DNA of 64,000 nucleotides from an uncultured Prevotella sp. (GCA_946415755.1 CAMKTS010000004.1:85354-149353); one strand, 5' to 3'. Shown: positions 33,465 through 45,299, counted from the stretch's first letter. The notes: a model not told the origin generated them from the letters alone. A program made the numbers and translations.

Positions 33465-34790
33465 CTACTCCTGTCCCTTTTCACGCTCTATACGCTGATA
33501 TGCCTCTTGGTAGAGGTCGGACAGTCGTTTGCTGGTAGCCATAGCCACCCAGTAGTCTGTAATGCCCTCGTTCAGATAGTTCTTAGCCGAAGCAAATATC
33601 ACATGGAACTGCGGGTCGTCTGCATCGACGTATCTCTGCAGTTCCTTTTTCATGTCACGCTCCGTCCACTCCCTGGCCTTGCGCTGAGCATTAACAGACA
33701 GATGAGAGACATCATCAAACGAGGGTAGTACACGTGCCTGTTGCTCCATCCATTCCATACTCTTCTCACAGTTCTCGGCAGTACGTTTCTTCACCCATTG
33801 GTAGAAGTCCTCGATGCCAGTAGGAGGTTCTGACGGCACGTATATCTTCTGGGGTTCCTGAGGCTCAACAACACGTATCGTATCGTGTTCAGTAACGATT
33901 TTCGTAGTTTGACGGTAACGCATGGGGGATGTCGTTTCGCTGTCTAAAGCATTGGAGGAGAAATAGCTATACCATACAGCCGACATCACACACAGCATGA
34001 CGGCAGCAGCCCACCAAGGAAAAGGAAACGGTGATGTCCATACGATGTATGATGCAGAAGCATAGCGACTGGCAGGCTGCTGATGGCAACACTTGGCTGC
34101 AATTCGGCGAAGACGGAAAGTCTGCCTGTGAGGAATCTGCTCGCAGAGTTCACCAAGTATAATGCCCATAGCATAGACATCTGTTCGCCCGTCAATGCTT
34201 GACTCTTGCTGCATTTGCTCGGGTGCGGCATAACGGGGAGTGCCTGCCGGCTGTTTCAGAATGGCATAACTGTCGGCATCGGAGAAGCCAAAGTCTATGA
34301 GCTTCACATGGTCACCATTGGTTGTCAATAGGATATTCTCCGGTTTTACGTCCCGATGGATAACCTGCTGCTGGTGGATATAGTCGAGTGCCGCACCTAA
34401 CTGCTGCATGACACGGATAATACGCTCACGCGTCCACTTTTCATCGCTCATCGCCTGACGAAGGGTACGCCCTTCAACGTACTCCATAACAATGCAGACT
34501 CCCAGTCCTTCAACATCTTCCAAGCCGATGATGCCCGCAATATTCGGATGATTCAACCGATAACCGATTTCAAACTCCTTTTGCAGCAAGGCACGGTATT
34601 CTTTCTTGTCTGCATAGTCAGGTTTCAGGCACTTCAGCGCGTGCCACTTCCCCATGCGCTTGGCACGCAGCACGCGGCTAAAGCCCCCCGAAGACTCCGC
34701 CACAGCCTCTATATCGCAGAAACGAGAAGAGAGGAAGAGACTTTCGCCCGTCAGAAAACCTGATTCTGAATACGCCTGTTCACGCTTCAT
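33465..34790 (-). CDS. Membrane-anchored Hanks-type Ser/Thr protein kinase
   Basis: This 441-residue protein has an N-terminal kinase domain: SSGGFSRVLRA nucleotide loop, WHALKCLK (Lys of VAIK), HRDVKPENILL catalytic loop near 145, IDFGFSD (DFG) near 166 and GTPRYAAPEQM (P+1/APE). One membrane helix lies near 247-270 (PFPWWAAAVMLCVMSAVW), followed by an extracytoplasmic helical domain of about 170 residues. The kinase domain seems shortened after APE (the C-lobe ends near residue 235). It lies 8 nt after the GH105 gene and converges on the secreted four-gene operon, which may be functionally linked. Targets are unknown. Confidence 0.9.
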   Translation of the reverse strand: MKREQAYSESGFLTGESLFLSSRFCDIEAVAESSGGFSRVLRAKRMGKWHALKCLKPDYADKKEYRALLQKEFEIGYRLNHPNIAGIIGLEDVEGLGVCIVMEYVEGRTLRQAMSDEKWTRERIIRVMQQLGAALDYIHQQQVIHRDVKPENILLTTNGDHVKLIDFGFSDADSYAILKQPAGTPRYAAPEQMQQESSIDGRTDVYAMGIILGELCEQIPHRQTFRLRRIAAKCCHQQPASRYASASYIVWTSPFPFPWWAAAVMLCVMSAVWYSYFSSNALDSETTSPMRYRQTTKIVTEHDTIRVVEPQEPQKIYVPSEPPTGIEDFYQWVKKRTAENCEKSMEWMEQQARVLPSFDDVSHLSVNAQRKAREWTERDMKKELQRYVDADDPQFHVIFASAKNYLNEGITDYWVAMATSKRLSDLYQEAYQRIEREKGQE

Positions 34791-34798
34791 TTATACAG

Positions 34799-36133
34799 TT
34801 AGCGAATTGCTGGATAAATCACCCCCTTCGCATGTCTCCCATTTTTGCGGATATAAAGGTGTCCTCTGCGGGGATGTGTAATCCGTTGGCCTGAGAGGTT
34901 GTAGTAGACGGCAGGAAGAGCGTCGCCGTCGGCAGCAATGTTGTTGATGCCGCTCGATTCGTCGGACAGCAGCACGGCCAGCGCATGCACTTCGGCAGCT
35001 CCCCACAGCCAGCAGCCAATGCCGAAATCCTCGAAGTCGGGCACAGAACTGAATGTAATGATGCCACCATCTTCAGGCTTGGAGCCGGAACCTTGCATAT
35101 AGCCCACAAAACCGGTATCATGTACGGCACCATGCATGGACTTCCATCCGCGTATGATGGCTGGCAGATAGGTGTCGCGGTCAAGCAGTCCTGCTTTTAC
35201 ACCATAGGCGATCCCGCCAACAAAGAGTGACGTGCCGGTCATCTCAGGCCCCTCGCTACCAGGTTGCCCAAAGTTGGAGGGTGCGGCCAGACTGACATTC
35301 CACGATCCGTCTTCGCGCTGGCAGTCCAGCAAGGCTCTGCTCATTGTGCGGAAATCATTGATGTAGCTTGACCTGTGGGCCTCGTTCTCTGGCGTAAACT
35401 GCAACACACGCGCCAAAGCCATATACACCCATCCGTTGCCGCGACTCCAGTAGCAATCCTTGTCCGGCTCTGTGTGGTCGTGATAGGGAGGATCAAATTG
35501 GTAGTCACGATACCAGAGTCCCGTCTCTGTGTTGAACAGGGGCTTGCCCCCGCCCTTCTTGTCGCCACCATGCTGGTTGCGGGTAAACTGATACATCTCG
35601 AACATCCGCTCCCAATAGGCCTGATTGTTGGTGATGGTGCCCAGCAGTGCAAATACGGGCATCGCCATCTGAATGGCATCTATCCAGTACCAGTCGTCAA
35701 TCTTGTCGGTAGCCAGCATATCGTCGATACGCTTCTTGATGTGCGCCATGCGCTGTGTCTGCGTGGGGTCCATCATGTACATCTGCAAATAGGCCTGCCC
35801 GCAGCACTGGAAGTCTGCATGGCGCTTCTGCGAATCGGTGCAGCTGTACCACTGGTGAAACTCGCCCCAGTCTAAAGCATAGCGCAGCCAGGCATCGTGG
35901 GGATTCTCCCGATATGCGTTCAGCAATCCTTCATAGAACACGCCACGCGTCCATATCCTGCTGTTTCGAGTCTTTCCACCCACACGGCTCTCTGCCCCCA
36001 CATCAGGGTTGGCCTCCATGAAATAGGCTGCCACTTTCTGAGTTGTCTCCATGATGCGCTCGGCATCCAACTCCTGTGCGCCGCAGTATAATGCCGACAG
36101 CACCATCAGTATACTGGTCAATAGAACTTTCAT
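34799..36133 (-). CDS. GH105/GH88-type unsaturated glucuronyl/rhamnogalacturonyl hydrolase
   Basis: This 444-residue exported (alpha/alpha)6-barrel enzyme would hydrolyse the unsaturated uronic acid from oligosaccharides made by pectin or other polysaccharide lyases. The start at 36133 gives a signal peptide (MKVLLTSILMVLSALYCGAQ). Family blocks include SRIWTRGVFYEGLLNAY, DDWYWIDAIQMAMPVFALLG (with the catalytic Asp of YteR-type enzymes), YWSRGNGWVYMALARVL and MTGTSLFVGGIAYGV. The C-terminus (VYYNLSGQRITHPRRGHLYI) resembles the sorting-type tail seen on secreted Prevotella proteins. It lies between sufB and the kinase gene on the same strand, away from any lyase gene. Confidence 0.9.
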   Translation of the reverse strand: MKVLLTSILMVLSALYCGAQELDAERIMETTQKVAAYFMEANPDVGAESRVGGKTRNSRIWTRGVFYEGLLNAYRENPHDAWLRYALDWGEFHQWYSCTDSQKRHADFQCCGQAYLQMYMMDPTQTQRMAHIKKRIDDMLATDKIDDWYWIDAIQMAMPVFALLGTITNNQAYWERMFEMYQFTRNQHGGDKKGGGKPLFNTETGLWYRDYQFDPPYHDHTEPDKDCYWSRGNGWVYMALARVLQFTPENEAHRSSYINDFRTMSRALLDCQREDGSWNVSLAAPSNFGQPGSEGPEMTGTSLFVGGIAYGVKAGLLDRDTYLPAIIRGWKSMHGAVHDTGFVGYMQGSGSKPEDGGIITFSSVPDFEDFGIGCWLWGAAEVHALAVLLSDESSGINNIAADGDALPAVYYNLSGQRITHPRRGHLYIRKNGRHAKGVIYPAIR

Positions 36134-36179
36134 TATCCCAATTCTTTTTTCGGTTGTGGATACCCTGTCAAGCTTCCAT

Positions 36180-37628
<1,449 letters not shown>

Positions 37629-37634
<6 letters not shown>

Positions 37635-37662
37635 AGTTCATAGTTCATAGTTCATAGTTCAG
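37629..37662. repeat. 7-bp tandem repeat overlapping the sufB start
   Basis: Four full GTTCATA units (37629-37656) plus a partial fifth contain the sufB start codon in the first unit. On the minus strand each unit carries an ATG, and successive ATGs fall in different frames. A complementary CTATGAACT at about 37687-37695, near the end of the neighbouring gene, allows a hairpin. Confidence 0.75.
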
Positions 37663-37688
37663 AATCCACATTCACGCAGCACAGCCAA

Positions 37689-39698
37689 CTATGAACTGTG
37701 ATCTCTGAACTCTGAACCAACATACTGGATGGCCAGCATCGTCAGGTCGTCGCTCTGCTCGGCATCGCCCACAAAGTCGCACACGGCCTGTGTCATCTGC
37801 CGGATAATGGCCTGCGGGGCATGGACATCGTTGGCCTGCAGCAGGCGAGCAAGACGGAGAATGCGTTCGTCGCCAAACTGGGCATGGGTGACGTCTTCGG
37901 CCTCGTTGAGTCCGTCGGTAAAGACGAAAAGTGTGCTGTGGGGCGGCAGGGTGGTCTCCTGCAGCGAGAACTGCCAGCCGGGCATCACACCGACGGGCAG
38001 GTTGGCATCGCAGGGCAGCCAGTCGACCTGACGGCCGATGACGAGCGGTGCATCGTGGCCTGCATTGCAGTAGGTGAGGTGCCCCGTGGCGAGGTGGAGG
38101 ACACCGGCGAAGAGGGTGACGAACATATTGGTGTCGTTGTTCTCGGAGAGGGCACCGTTGAGGGCCATGACAATATGGTGGGGCAACGGCTCGTGGGCCG
38201 ACACGTTGCGGAACAGCGAGCGCGCCACAGCCATCACCAGCGAGGCGGGCACACCCTTGCCCGACACGTCGCCCACGCAGAAGAACAGCTGGTCGTCGCG
38301 GATGAAGAAGTCGAACAAGTCGCCACCCACCTCACGGGCTGGTGTCAGCGTGCCGTAGACATCGATATCGTGGCGGTTGGGGAACGGCGGGAAGGTCTTG
38401 GGTAGCATAGACATCTGGATGTTGTGGGCAATGCGCAGCTCGTTCTCGATGGCGGCCTTCGAGGCGGTGGTAGACTTCAGCTCGTCGATATAGGCGGCCA
38501 GCGAGTGCTGCATGCCCTCGAAGGAGTCGCGCAGCAGCCGTATCTCATCCTTGTGCTTGATGTCGGGCATCTGCGTGTCGAAATGTCCCTTGGCCACCTC
38601 GTTGACTGAGGCGGCGAGCTGACGGATGGGCTGCGTGGCACGCTTGATGAAGCGGCGGGTTACCAAGAGGGTCACCAGCAGTCCCATGACGATGAAGAAA
38701 ATGAATATGCCCCCTACGAGATTACCCAAGAAGTCAATGTAGATTTGGGGAACGACCCAGGCCAGCGACCAGTTGATGTCGCTGATGGATACGTAAGACA
38801 CGAAGACCTCCTCACCGTCGATAATGAGTTCTTGCCCCTCGTCATTGCCGTCGTAGTGACCGTCATCGCCAGCCAGCATCAGACGGCAGAGATGGTTGTC
38901 GACCGTGTCGGGGGTGGACTCGACAACGGTATGGAAGTTCTGGCGGATGACGCGCTGACGGTCGGGATGCACGATGTAGCGGCCCTCGCCGTCGACTATG
39001 AAGAGGTAGTTCTGATGTTCCGGATCCCACTCTTCATCGGGAATAGTATCCTGCTTGAACATATTCCCTTCGACCTTCTCGGAAAGCCAATCCAGCGACA
39101 TGTCGACTCCCAGCACGGCAACGGTGGTGCCATGACGGTCGCGGACAGGCATCAGCCAAGGCACCATCGGCGTGTCAGCATCGTTGATGTCGAAAAAAGG
39201 CTTGCCCCAATAGCCCTCCACTGCGGCAACGGCCTCGGTGAACCACTCGTCGCTGAGGTAGTCGTGCTGCGCATCACCCACGGTAAGGGTGACGATGCTG
39301 TCACTACGGGTGCGATAGGCATAGGGACAGTACCAGCGGCCGCGCTGCGGGTAGTAGCCCGCCACGAAGCTGATGCCGCAGCTGTGGATGCGGGGGTTCA
39401 GACGAACCATACGCTCCACAATGGCAGAGAGCTTCTCAGGATTGTCCAGGTTCTCCTCAATCTGCGGCAGCGTATTGACGGCAGCCACACGGACATCGGA
39501 GAGCAGACCGCTCACCATCTCGTTCTTGGCACTCAGATACCTGTTGGCTACCAACCGCAAGCCTACGTCCACCGAACTATAGCCGCCAAAGAACACGGGG
39601 ACGGAAAAGAGTCCCATCACCACCAGCATGGTGAGGATGATGCGCCATGTGAGTCGCTTGGAGAAGGACTGTGGATATGGACTCTTCTGCTTCTTCAT
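37689..39698 (-). CDS. Cache-HAMP-SpoIIE (PP2C-type) membrane phosphatase
   Basis: This 669-residue sensor phosphatase has an N-terminal membrane helix (ILTMLVVMGLFSVPVFFGG) and a periplasmic dCache-like domain to about residue 330 (WYCPYAYRTRSDSIVTL, WLMPVRDRHGTTVAVLGVDM). A second helix near 335-357 (GIFIFFIVMGLLVTLLV) leads to a HAMP domain and a C-terminal SpoIIE/RsbU phosphatase domain with VGGDLFDFFI (metal-binding Asp), GDVSGKGVPASLVMA and CNAGHDAPLV. Such proteins usually control anti-sigma antagonists or other phosphoproteins; no partner gene is adjacent. It lies 3 nt after infB and may be cotranscribed. Confidence 0.93.
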   Translation of the reverse strand: MKKQKSPYPQSFSKRLTWRIILTMLVVMGLFSVPVFFGGYSSVDVGLRLVANRYLSAKNEMVSGLLSDVRVAAVNTLPQIEENLDNPEKLSAIVERMVRLNPRIHSCGISFVAGYYPQRGRWYCPYAYRTRSDSIVTLTVGDAQHDYLSDEWFTEAVAAVEGYWGKPFFDINDADTPMVPWLMPVRDRHGTTVAVLGVDMSLDWLSEKVEGNMFKQDTIPDEEWDPEHQNYLFIVDGEGRYIVHPDRQRVIRQNFHTVVESTPDTVDNHLCRLMLAGDDGHYDGNDEGQELIIDGEEVFVSYVSISDINWSLAWVVPQIYIDFLGNLVGGIFIFFIVMGLLVTLLVTRRFIKRATQPIRQLAASVNEVAKGHFDTQMPDIKHKDEIRLLRDSFEGMQHSLAAYIDELKSTTASKAAIENELRIAHNIQMSMLPKTFPPFPNRHDIDVYGTLTPAREVGGDLFDFFIRDDQLFFCVGDVSGKGVPASLVMAVARSLFRNVSAHEPLPHHIVMALNGALSENNDTNMFVTLFAGVLHLATGHLTYCNAGHDAPLVIGRQVDWLPCDANLPVGVMPGWQFSLQETTLPPHSTLFVFTDGLNEAEDVTHAQFGDERILRLARLLQANDVHAPQAIIRQMTQAVCDFVGDAEQSDDLTMLAIQYVGSEFRDHSS

Positions 39699-39701
39699 AG
39701 T

Positions 39702-42539
39702 CTACAGCTTCTGTTCCACCTCGATCTCGGTGAAGGTCTCGATGATGTCGCCCACCTGGATGTCGTTGAAGTTGACCAGCGAGATACCGCACTCAAGGCC
39801 TGTAGCCACTTCCTTGGCATCGTCCTTGTAGCGCTTCAGGGCATCGATGGCGGCGGTGTGTACGACGATACCGTCGCGAACCACACGGGCCTTGTCCTTG
39901 TTGTGTACCTTGCCGTCGGTAACCAAACCACCGGCCACGGTGCCCACCTTCGATATCTTGAACACCTGCTTGACCTCAATCTCACCGGTGACAATCTCCT
40001 TCTTCACCTTGTCAAGCATGCCCTGCATGGTCTGCTTCACATCGTCGATGGCATCGTAGATAATCGAGTAGGTGTTGATTTCCACACCCTCACGCTCTGC
40101 CAGACGGCGGGCCTCGCCGGAAGGACGTACCTGGAAGCCGATAATGATAGCCTCGGAGGCACTGGCCAGCATGACATCGTTCTCGCTGATCTGACCGACG
40201 GCCTTCGAGATGACGTTCACCTGCACCTTCTCGGTAGAGAGCTTGATGAACGAGTCGCTCAAGGCCTCGATACTACCGTCAGTATCACCTTTGACGATGA
40301 TGTTCAGCTCGTGGAACTCACCCAAAGCGATACGGTGCGACAGCTCGTCAAGACCGAGCTTCGTAGTGGTGCGCAACGACTGCTCACGCTGCAGCTGGAT
40401 GCGCTTGTTGGCTATCTCACGAGCCTCCTGCTCCGTCTCCATCACATGGAAAGAGTCGCCGGCAGTAGGAGCACCGTTCAGTCCGAGGATGATGGCTGGC
40501 TCTGCGGGACCGGCATGCTCAATACGCTGGTTGCGCTCGTTGAACATAGCCTTCACCCTACCCCAGGCAGTACCGGCAATCACCACATCACCAATCTTCA
40601 GCGTACCGTTGGATACGAGGACGGTAGAGACATAGCCACGGCCCTTGTCGAGCGACGACTCGATGATGCTACCCGTAGCCTTGCGGTTGGGGTTGGCCTT
40701 CAGGTCAAGCATCTCAGCCTCGAGCAGCACCTTTTCGAGCAGCTCATAGACACCCTGTCCCTTCTTGGCAGAAATCTCCTGGCACTGGTACTTACCGCCC
40801 CAATCTTCGACCAAGAGGTTCATATTGGCCAGGTCTTCGCGAATTTTGTCAGGGTTGGCTCCCGGCTTATCAATCTTGTTAATAGCAAAAACCATCGGCA
40901 CATTAGCTGCCTGGGCATGGGCGATAGCCTCCTTGGTGGTAGGCATCACGGAGTCGTCGGCAGCGACGATGATGATGGCGATATCCGTCACCTGAGCACC
41001 ACGGGCACGCATAGCCGTGAAGGCCTCGTGACCAGGGGTGTCGAGGAAGGTAATGCTATGACCATCCTTCAGCTTCACGTTGTAGGCACCGATGTGCTGG
41101 GTGATACCACCTGCCTCACCGGCAATCACGTTAGTGTTGCGGATATGGTCAAGCAGTGAGGTCTTACCATGGTCGACATGACCCATCACCGTGACAATCG
41201 GAGCGCGAGAGATCAGGTCGTTCTCATCATCCTCCTCCTCGGTAATGGCGTTCTGCACCTCGGCAGAGACGTATTCGGTGGTAAAGCCGAACTCGTCGGC
41301 CACGATGTTGATGGTCTCGGCATCCAGACGCTGGTTGATAGACACCATGATACCGATGCTCATACAGGTTCCGATGACCTGATTGACACCTACGTTCATC
41401 ATGGTGGCCAACTCAGAGACGGTGACAAACTCCGTCAGCTTCAGCACCTTCGACTGTGCAGCCTCGGCAGCCATCTCCTCGCTCATGCGCTCTGCAACGG
41501 CATCGCGCTTCTCACGACGGTACTTGGCACCCTTCTTGTTCTGGCTCTTCGAGGTCAGACGGGCCAGCGTCTCCTTCACCTGACGGGCTACTGCCTCATC
41601 GTCAACCTCCAAAGGTTTCACAGGACGGTTCTTCTTGTGCTTCTTGCCACCACCCTGCTGGTTCTGCTGGCTGTTCTGGCCGCCACCGTTATCCTTGCCC
41701 TTCTTGCCGCCTTGCTGGTTGGCCTGCTTGGCAGCGGCCTCGATGTCTACTCGTCCCTGACGGATGCGCTCACGCTTCTTGCGCTCACCGGCAGCCTTCT
41801 CCTCACGCTCCTTACGGCGCTCTTCCTTCGTCTTCTTCTTAGGACGAGTGCTCTGGTTGATAGCGTCAAGGTCTATCTTGCCCAGCACATTCAGCTGGGG
41901 GGCATTCTGTGCCAGCTTGGCATCACCGGGGGTCTTGGCAAGACTGGGGGCATCCGTAGCAACAGGGGCAGAAACAGGAATCTCCTCCTCGGCAGATACC
42001 TCCTCCTGCTCAACAGCTTCCACCATTGCCTCATCCGTCTCCGGCTCTTCTGCCACAGTCTCTTCTACAGGCTGCACCGGCACATCCTCTTGGGGAACAG
42101 TCACCTCTGGCTCGGTTTCCACCACCACCGGTTCCTGTCTTTCGTCAGATGTCTGCTTTGCGACAGGCTCCGGCCTTGCGGCAGGCTCCGGATGCTGCCC
42201 TGCCTTCGACTTCCCAATAGCGTCAAGGTCTATCTTGCCCACCTGTTTGAGTTGCGGACGCTGTTCCAGCAGCTCATCAGACTTGGTGACGGCCTTCTCC
42301 ACCTTCTCAGGCTTCTTCTCTTTTGCTTTCTTAGGGAACATCATGACAGCCTGCGTCTTGATGGCCTTGTCACCGCTAAACTCGTTGACCAACGCCTCGT
42401 ACTGCTCGTCGGAAATCTTGGTGTTTGGCGTAGCATCTTCCTTCACCTCACCAAGTCCATTCTTCTTTTTCAGAAAATCAATCGCTGTCTGAAGTCCTAT
42501 GTTCAGTTCTGATAATACTTTATTTAATCTTACACCCAT
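39702..42539 (-). CDS. infB: Translation initiation factor IF-2
   Basis: IF-2 (945 residues) is the GTPase that brings initiator tRNA to the ribosome. The N-terminal IF2_N domain ([20 protein letters not shown]) is followed by a long low-complexity region rich in Glu, Val, Pro, Lys and Gln to about residue 350. The second IF2_N and G domain come next: [15 protein letters not shown] (G1), DTPGHEAF (G3) and NKID (G4), then domains II-IV ([30 protein letters not shown]). It lies 34 nt after nusA in the conserved rimP-nusA-infB order. Confidence 0.98.
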   Translation of the reverse strand: MGVRLNKVLSELNIGLQTAIDFLKKKNGLGEVKEDATPNTKISDEQYEALVNEFSGDKAIKTQAVMMFPKKAKEKKPEKVEKAVTKSDELLEQRPQLKQVGKIDLDAIGKSKAGQHPEPAARPEPVAKQTSDERQEPVVVETEPEVTVPQEDVPVQPVEETVAEEPETDEAMVEAVEQEEVSAEEEIPVSAPVATDAPSLAKTPGDAKLAQNAPQLNVLGKIDLDAINQSTRPKKKTKEERRKEREEKAAGERKKRERIRQGRVDIEAAAKQANQQGGKKGKDNGGGQNSQQNQQGGGKKHKKNRPVKPLEVDDEAVARQVKETLARLTSKSQNKKGAKYRREKRDAVAERMSEEMAAEAAQSKVLKLTEFVTVSELATMMNVGVNQVIGTCMSIGIMVSINQRLDAETINIVADEFGFTTEYVSAEVQNAITEEEDDENDLISRAPIVTVMGHVDHGKTSLLDHIRNTNVIAGEAGGITQHIGAYNVKLKDGHSITFLDTPGHEAFTAMRARGAQVTDIAIIIVAADDSVMPTTKEAIAHAQAANVPMVFAINKIDKPGANPDKIREDLANMNLLVEDWGGKYQCQEISAKKGQGVYELLEKVLLEAEMLDLKANPNRKATGSIIESSLDKGRGYVSTVLVSNGTLKIGDVVIAGTAWGRVKAMFNERNQRIEHAGPAEPAIILGLNGAPTAGDSFHVMETEQEAREIANKRIQLQREQSLRTTTKLGLDELSHRIALGEFHELNIIVKGDTDGSIEALSDSFIKLSTEKVQVNVISKAVGQISENDVMLASASEAIIIGFQVRPSGEARRLAEREGVEINTYSIIYDAIDDVKQTMQGMLDKVKKEIVTGEIEVKQVFKISKVGTVAGGLVTDGKVHNKDKARVVRDGIVVHTAAIDALKRYKDDAKEVATGLECGISLVNFNDIQVGDIIETFTEIEVEQKL

Positions 42540-42573
42540 TAATCTTCCCTTTTACTTTTTTACCTTTTTACCT

Positions 42574-43830
42574 TTACTCAAACTCAGCCTTGAGCACCTC
42601 CAGCACATGGTCGACCGTCTCTTCCTCCAAGTCGGCCTTCTCGATGAGCATTTCACGCGGGGCATTCAGCACCGCCTTGGCAGTGTCAAGACCGATGGCC
42701 TTGATAGAGTCAATAATCCACTGGTCAATCTCGTCGGCAAACTCGTCGAGGTAGATATCCTCGTCAGCCTCGTTCTCGTTGACCACACGGAACACGTCGA
42801 TGGTGTATTCCGTGAGCATGGAAGCCAGCTTGATGTTCAAGCCACCCTTACCGATTGCCAGGCTAACCTCCTCGGGCTGAAGGTACACCTCGGCCTTATG
42901 CTCTTCCGGATTCAGCGTGATACTGGTCACCTTGGCCGGCGACAGGGCACGCTGGATAAACAGCTGTGTGTTGTTAGAGAAGTTGATGACATCGATATTC
43001 TCGTTGCACATCTCACGAACAATGCCATGCACACGACTACCCTTCACACCCACACAGGCTCCTACGGGATCAATACGGTCGTCATAACTCTCCACAGCCA
43101 CTTTCGCACGCTCGCCAGGCATACGGGCAATGCGACGGATAGTGATCAGACCGTCCTGAATCTCAGGCACTTCTGCCTCCAAAAGGCGCTCCAGGAACTG
43201 CGGACTGGTGCGTGAGAGGATAATGCGAGGATTGTTGTTCTCGTTCTGCACCTCCTTGACAATGGCACGCACGGTTTCACCCTTGTGGTAGTTGTCGGCA
43301 GGAATCTGCTCCTGCTTGGGCAGGTGCAGCTCATTGCCTTCATCATCGATGAGCAATACCTCGCGCTTCCACATCTGGTAGACCTCTGCCGACACAATCT
43401 GACCGACCTTGTCCTTATACTTCTGGTAAAGCGAGTCATGCTCTAACTCCAGAATCTTAGATGCCAGCGTCTGACGCAGATTCAGGATTGCTCGACGACC
43501 GAACTTCTGGAAGTCCACCTCTTCAGACACCTCTTCGCCTACCTCATAGTCTGGCTCGATCTTCTGTGCTTCGCTAAGCGAGATTTCCTTGTTCTCGTCT
43601 TTCACGTCACCATCAGCTACCACAATACGGTTGCGGTGGATTTCAAAGTCTCCTTTGTCGGGGTTCACAATGACGTCGAAATTCTCATCCGATCCGAACA
43701 TCTTTGCTATCACATTGCGGAAACTCTCTTCAAGCACGCTCACCAAGGTGGTGCGGTCTATGTTCTTCGTCTCTTTAAATTCCTGAAAGGTCTCTATCAT
43801 AGAGGGGCCTTTCGCCTTTTTTGTTGCCAT
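42574..43830 (-). CDS. nusA: Transcription termination/antitermination factor NusA
   Basis: NusA (418 residues) binds RNA polymerase and RNA to control pausing, termination and antitermination. Visible are the N-terminal RNAP-binding domain (NIDRTTLVSVLEESFRNVIA), the S1 domain near 135-205, and two KH domains with VGACVGVKGSRVHGIV and SLAIGKGGLNIKLASML. There are no C-terminal acidic repeats, as is usual outside Gammaproteobacteria. It lies 45 nt after rimP and 34 nt before infB. Confidence 0.97.
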   Translation of the reverse strand: MATKKAKGPSMIETFQEFKETKNIDRTTLVSVLEESFRNVIAKMFGSDENFDVIVNPDKGDFEIHRNRIVVADGDVKDENKEISLSEAQKIEPDYEVGEEVSEEVDFQKFGRRAILNLRQTLASKILELEHDSLYQKYKDKVGQIVSAEVYQMWKREVLLIDDEGNELHLPKQEQIPADNYHKGETVRAIVKEVQNENNNPRIILSRTSPQFLERLLEAEVPEIQDGLITIRRIARMPGERAKVAVESYDDRIDPVGACVGVKGSRVHGIVREMCNENIDVINFSNNTQLFIQRALSPAKVTSITLNPEEHKAEVYLQPEEVSLAIGKGGLNIKLASMLTEYTIDVFRVVNENEADEDIYLDEFADEIDQWIIDSIKAIGLDTAKAVLNAPREMLIEKADLEEETVDHVLEVLKAEFE

Positions 43831-43875
43831 ATACTTTATTTACTATTTAACTATTTACAATTTACTATTTTTTCC

Positions 43876-44349
43876 TTATTTGAATGTCAGCAGATACTTG
43901 CAGTATTTCACCTCGCTGATGGCAAACATCTTGTCAACCTCTGTCAGCACAGGGCGCTTCTTTCCCTCTATGCGCTGCTTCTCCTTGGCTGTGATTACAA
44001 ACTGAGAACCATCCTCGGTGACCTCCTTCAAGATTCCCTGAACTTTCTGACCATTCTGCTGTAACACTTCTACCTCTTTACCAATATGGTTGCGATACTG
44101 CTGTATCACCTTAAACGGCTGGCCGATACCTGCCGAGCCTACTTCCAGCTCATAGTCGCCCAACTCGTCGCCGAAATGCTCCTGAAGCGCACGGCTGAGA
44201 TCGGCACAATCTTCAATCCACACCCCATCGGCATGGTCGATTTCAATCACGATGCGGTTATCGGCAGTCATTTCCACGTCCACCAGATAGTAGTCACCCT
44301 TCTTGAGCCACTCCTCAACCGCAGCAGTCACTGTGTTCTTGTCTATCAT
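43876..44349 (-). CDS. rimP: Ribosome maturation factor RimP
   Basis: RimP (157 residues) helps assemble the 30S subunit. The N-terminal domain carries DYYLVDVEMTADNRIVIEID, then CADLSRALQEHFGDELGDYE and LEVGSAGIGQPF, the family signature equivalent to EVSSPGLDRPL. I start at MIDKNTVTAAVEEWLKK (44349) because the longer frame crosses the TACCTTTG box at 44425-44418. It is the first gene of the rimP-nusA-infB operon. Confidence 0.95.
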   Translation of the reverse strand: MIDKNTVTAAVEEWLKKGDYYLVDVEMTADNRIVIEIDHADGVWIEDCADLSRALQEHFGDELGDYELEVGSAGIGQPFKVIQQYRNHIGKEVEVLQQNGQKVQGILKEVTEDGSQFVITAKEKQRIEGKKRPVLTEVDKMFAISEVKYCKYLLTFK

Positions 44350-44417
44350 ACTGTTTTCTTGTCTATTAAAACAAGAATGAGGGACTCCGAAGAGCCTCTC
44401 ATTCCTCTGAACGGGTG

Positions 44418-44425
44418 CAAAGGTA
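44418..44425 (-). promoter_or_regulatory. -7 box for rimP-nusA-infB
   Basis: TACCTTTG on the minus strand, 68 nt before the rimP start. Confidence 0.7.
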
Positions 44426-44552
44426 CGCATTTTCCGCGAATCCTGCAAATTTTTTACGTGTTTTTTGATGGACAACGTCAACCGACGTATTTTCGGCGTA
44501 TTTTCTTCACATCCCCTTCGACACATGCACGGGACAGAAGAAACACACCCGA

Positions 44553-45299
44553 CTATTCAAAGTAGAACGTCAGCACAATCATCTTAGACTGTGCCTTGCT
44601 GACCGAAGCAGCGTAAGCACGCAGGTTGGCATCAAGCAGTTCGTTGACATGATTGGTATCAAGGACGTTACCGAGGCCGAAACAAAATTTCAGTTCCGGA
44701 ATCAGTTTGAAAAATGGCAGGTAGAAGTCACAGCCCAGGCCTATCTCCACCATGGTGTTGAAGCGCTTCAGCCGTACCATATCCTGATCGCCGCCAGTGA
44801 GATTGAACGTCGGGTTGATACCAGCCATAATGTAAGGACGATAGTTGTTCCAGCGGGGGGCGGCAAACTTGATGTCGATAGGTACCGAGACGTAGGTGCT
44901 TTTCAAGTCTTGCGTCTCGCGGGAGGGCTGACCGCTATTATCGAGCCGCTGCATATTAAGGAACGTGAGGTGCTTGGCACCGAAATGCATCGTGGGAGTG
45001 ACGCGTAACGAAAAGTTGTCGTGAAGGCGCAACTCGCCCAGTACGCCCACAGAGAATCCCGGACTCCACTTGTCAGCATCACACAGGATATACTGCTGGG
45101 TGAGTACTCCATTTTCATCGGGCATCAACTGGGGACCGACATTTTCAAACTCAATATCCTGCATGTGCATGCCTACCAGAATACCAAAATGCAGCCTCCG
45201 CAGGTCGGCATAGGGTCTGTTCTGCACCTTGCGGTCGCTCTGCGCAGCTATGTTAAGAGCCAGCGCAGCTATTGTAATGAGAATAATAAAGCGTTTCAT
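44553..45299 (-). CDS. porT: PorT-type outer-membrane beta-barrel protein
   Basis: This 248-residue outer-membrane barrel (signal MKRFIILITIAALALNIAAQ) matches the PorT proteins of the type IX secretion system: LRRLHFGILVGMHMQDIEF at the mature start, WSPGFSVGVLGELRLHDNF, DLKSTYVSVPIDIKFAAPRW, LPFFKLIPELKFCFGLGN, and a C-terminal strand IVLTFYFE. PorT is needed for T9SS secretion across the outer membrane, though its exact job is not settled. Other T9SS genes are not in the window. Its presence fits the sorting-like C-terminal tails on two nearby carbohydrate enzymes. Confidence 0.72.
   Translation of the reverse strand: MKRFIILITIAALALNIAAQSDRKVQNRPYADLRRLHFGILVGMHMQDIEFENVGPQLMPDENGVLTQQYILCDADKWSPGFSVGVLGELRLHDNFSLRVTPTMHFGAKHLTFLNMQRLDNSGQPSRETQDLKSTYVSVPIDIKFAAPRWNNYRPYIMAGINPTFNLTGGDQDMVRLKRFNTMVEIGLGCDFYLPFFKLIPELKFCFGLGNVLDTNHVNELLDANLRAYAASVSKAQSKMIVLTFYFE

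Noticed and set aside
38745..41159. An 804-codon plus-strand frame across the phosphatase and infB genes
   Set aside because: It is antisense to two well-supported genes, reads as His/Val/Leu/Asp-rich sequence without family resemblance, and is explained by codon bias in the real genes.
41169..42512. A 447-codon plus-strand frame opposite the infB N-terminal region
   Set aside because: It mirrors the low-complexity Glu/Pro/Lys region of IF-2 as Leu-rich sequence; no motif or promoter supports it.
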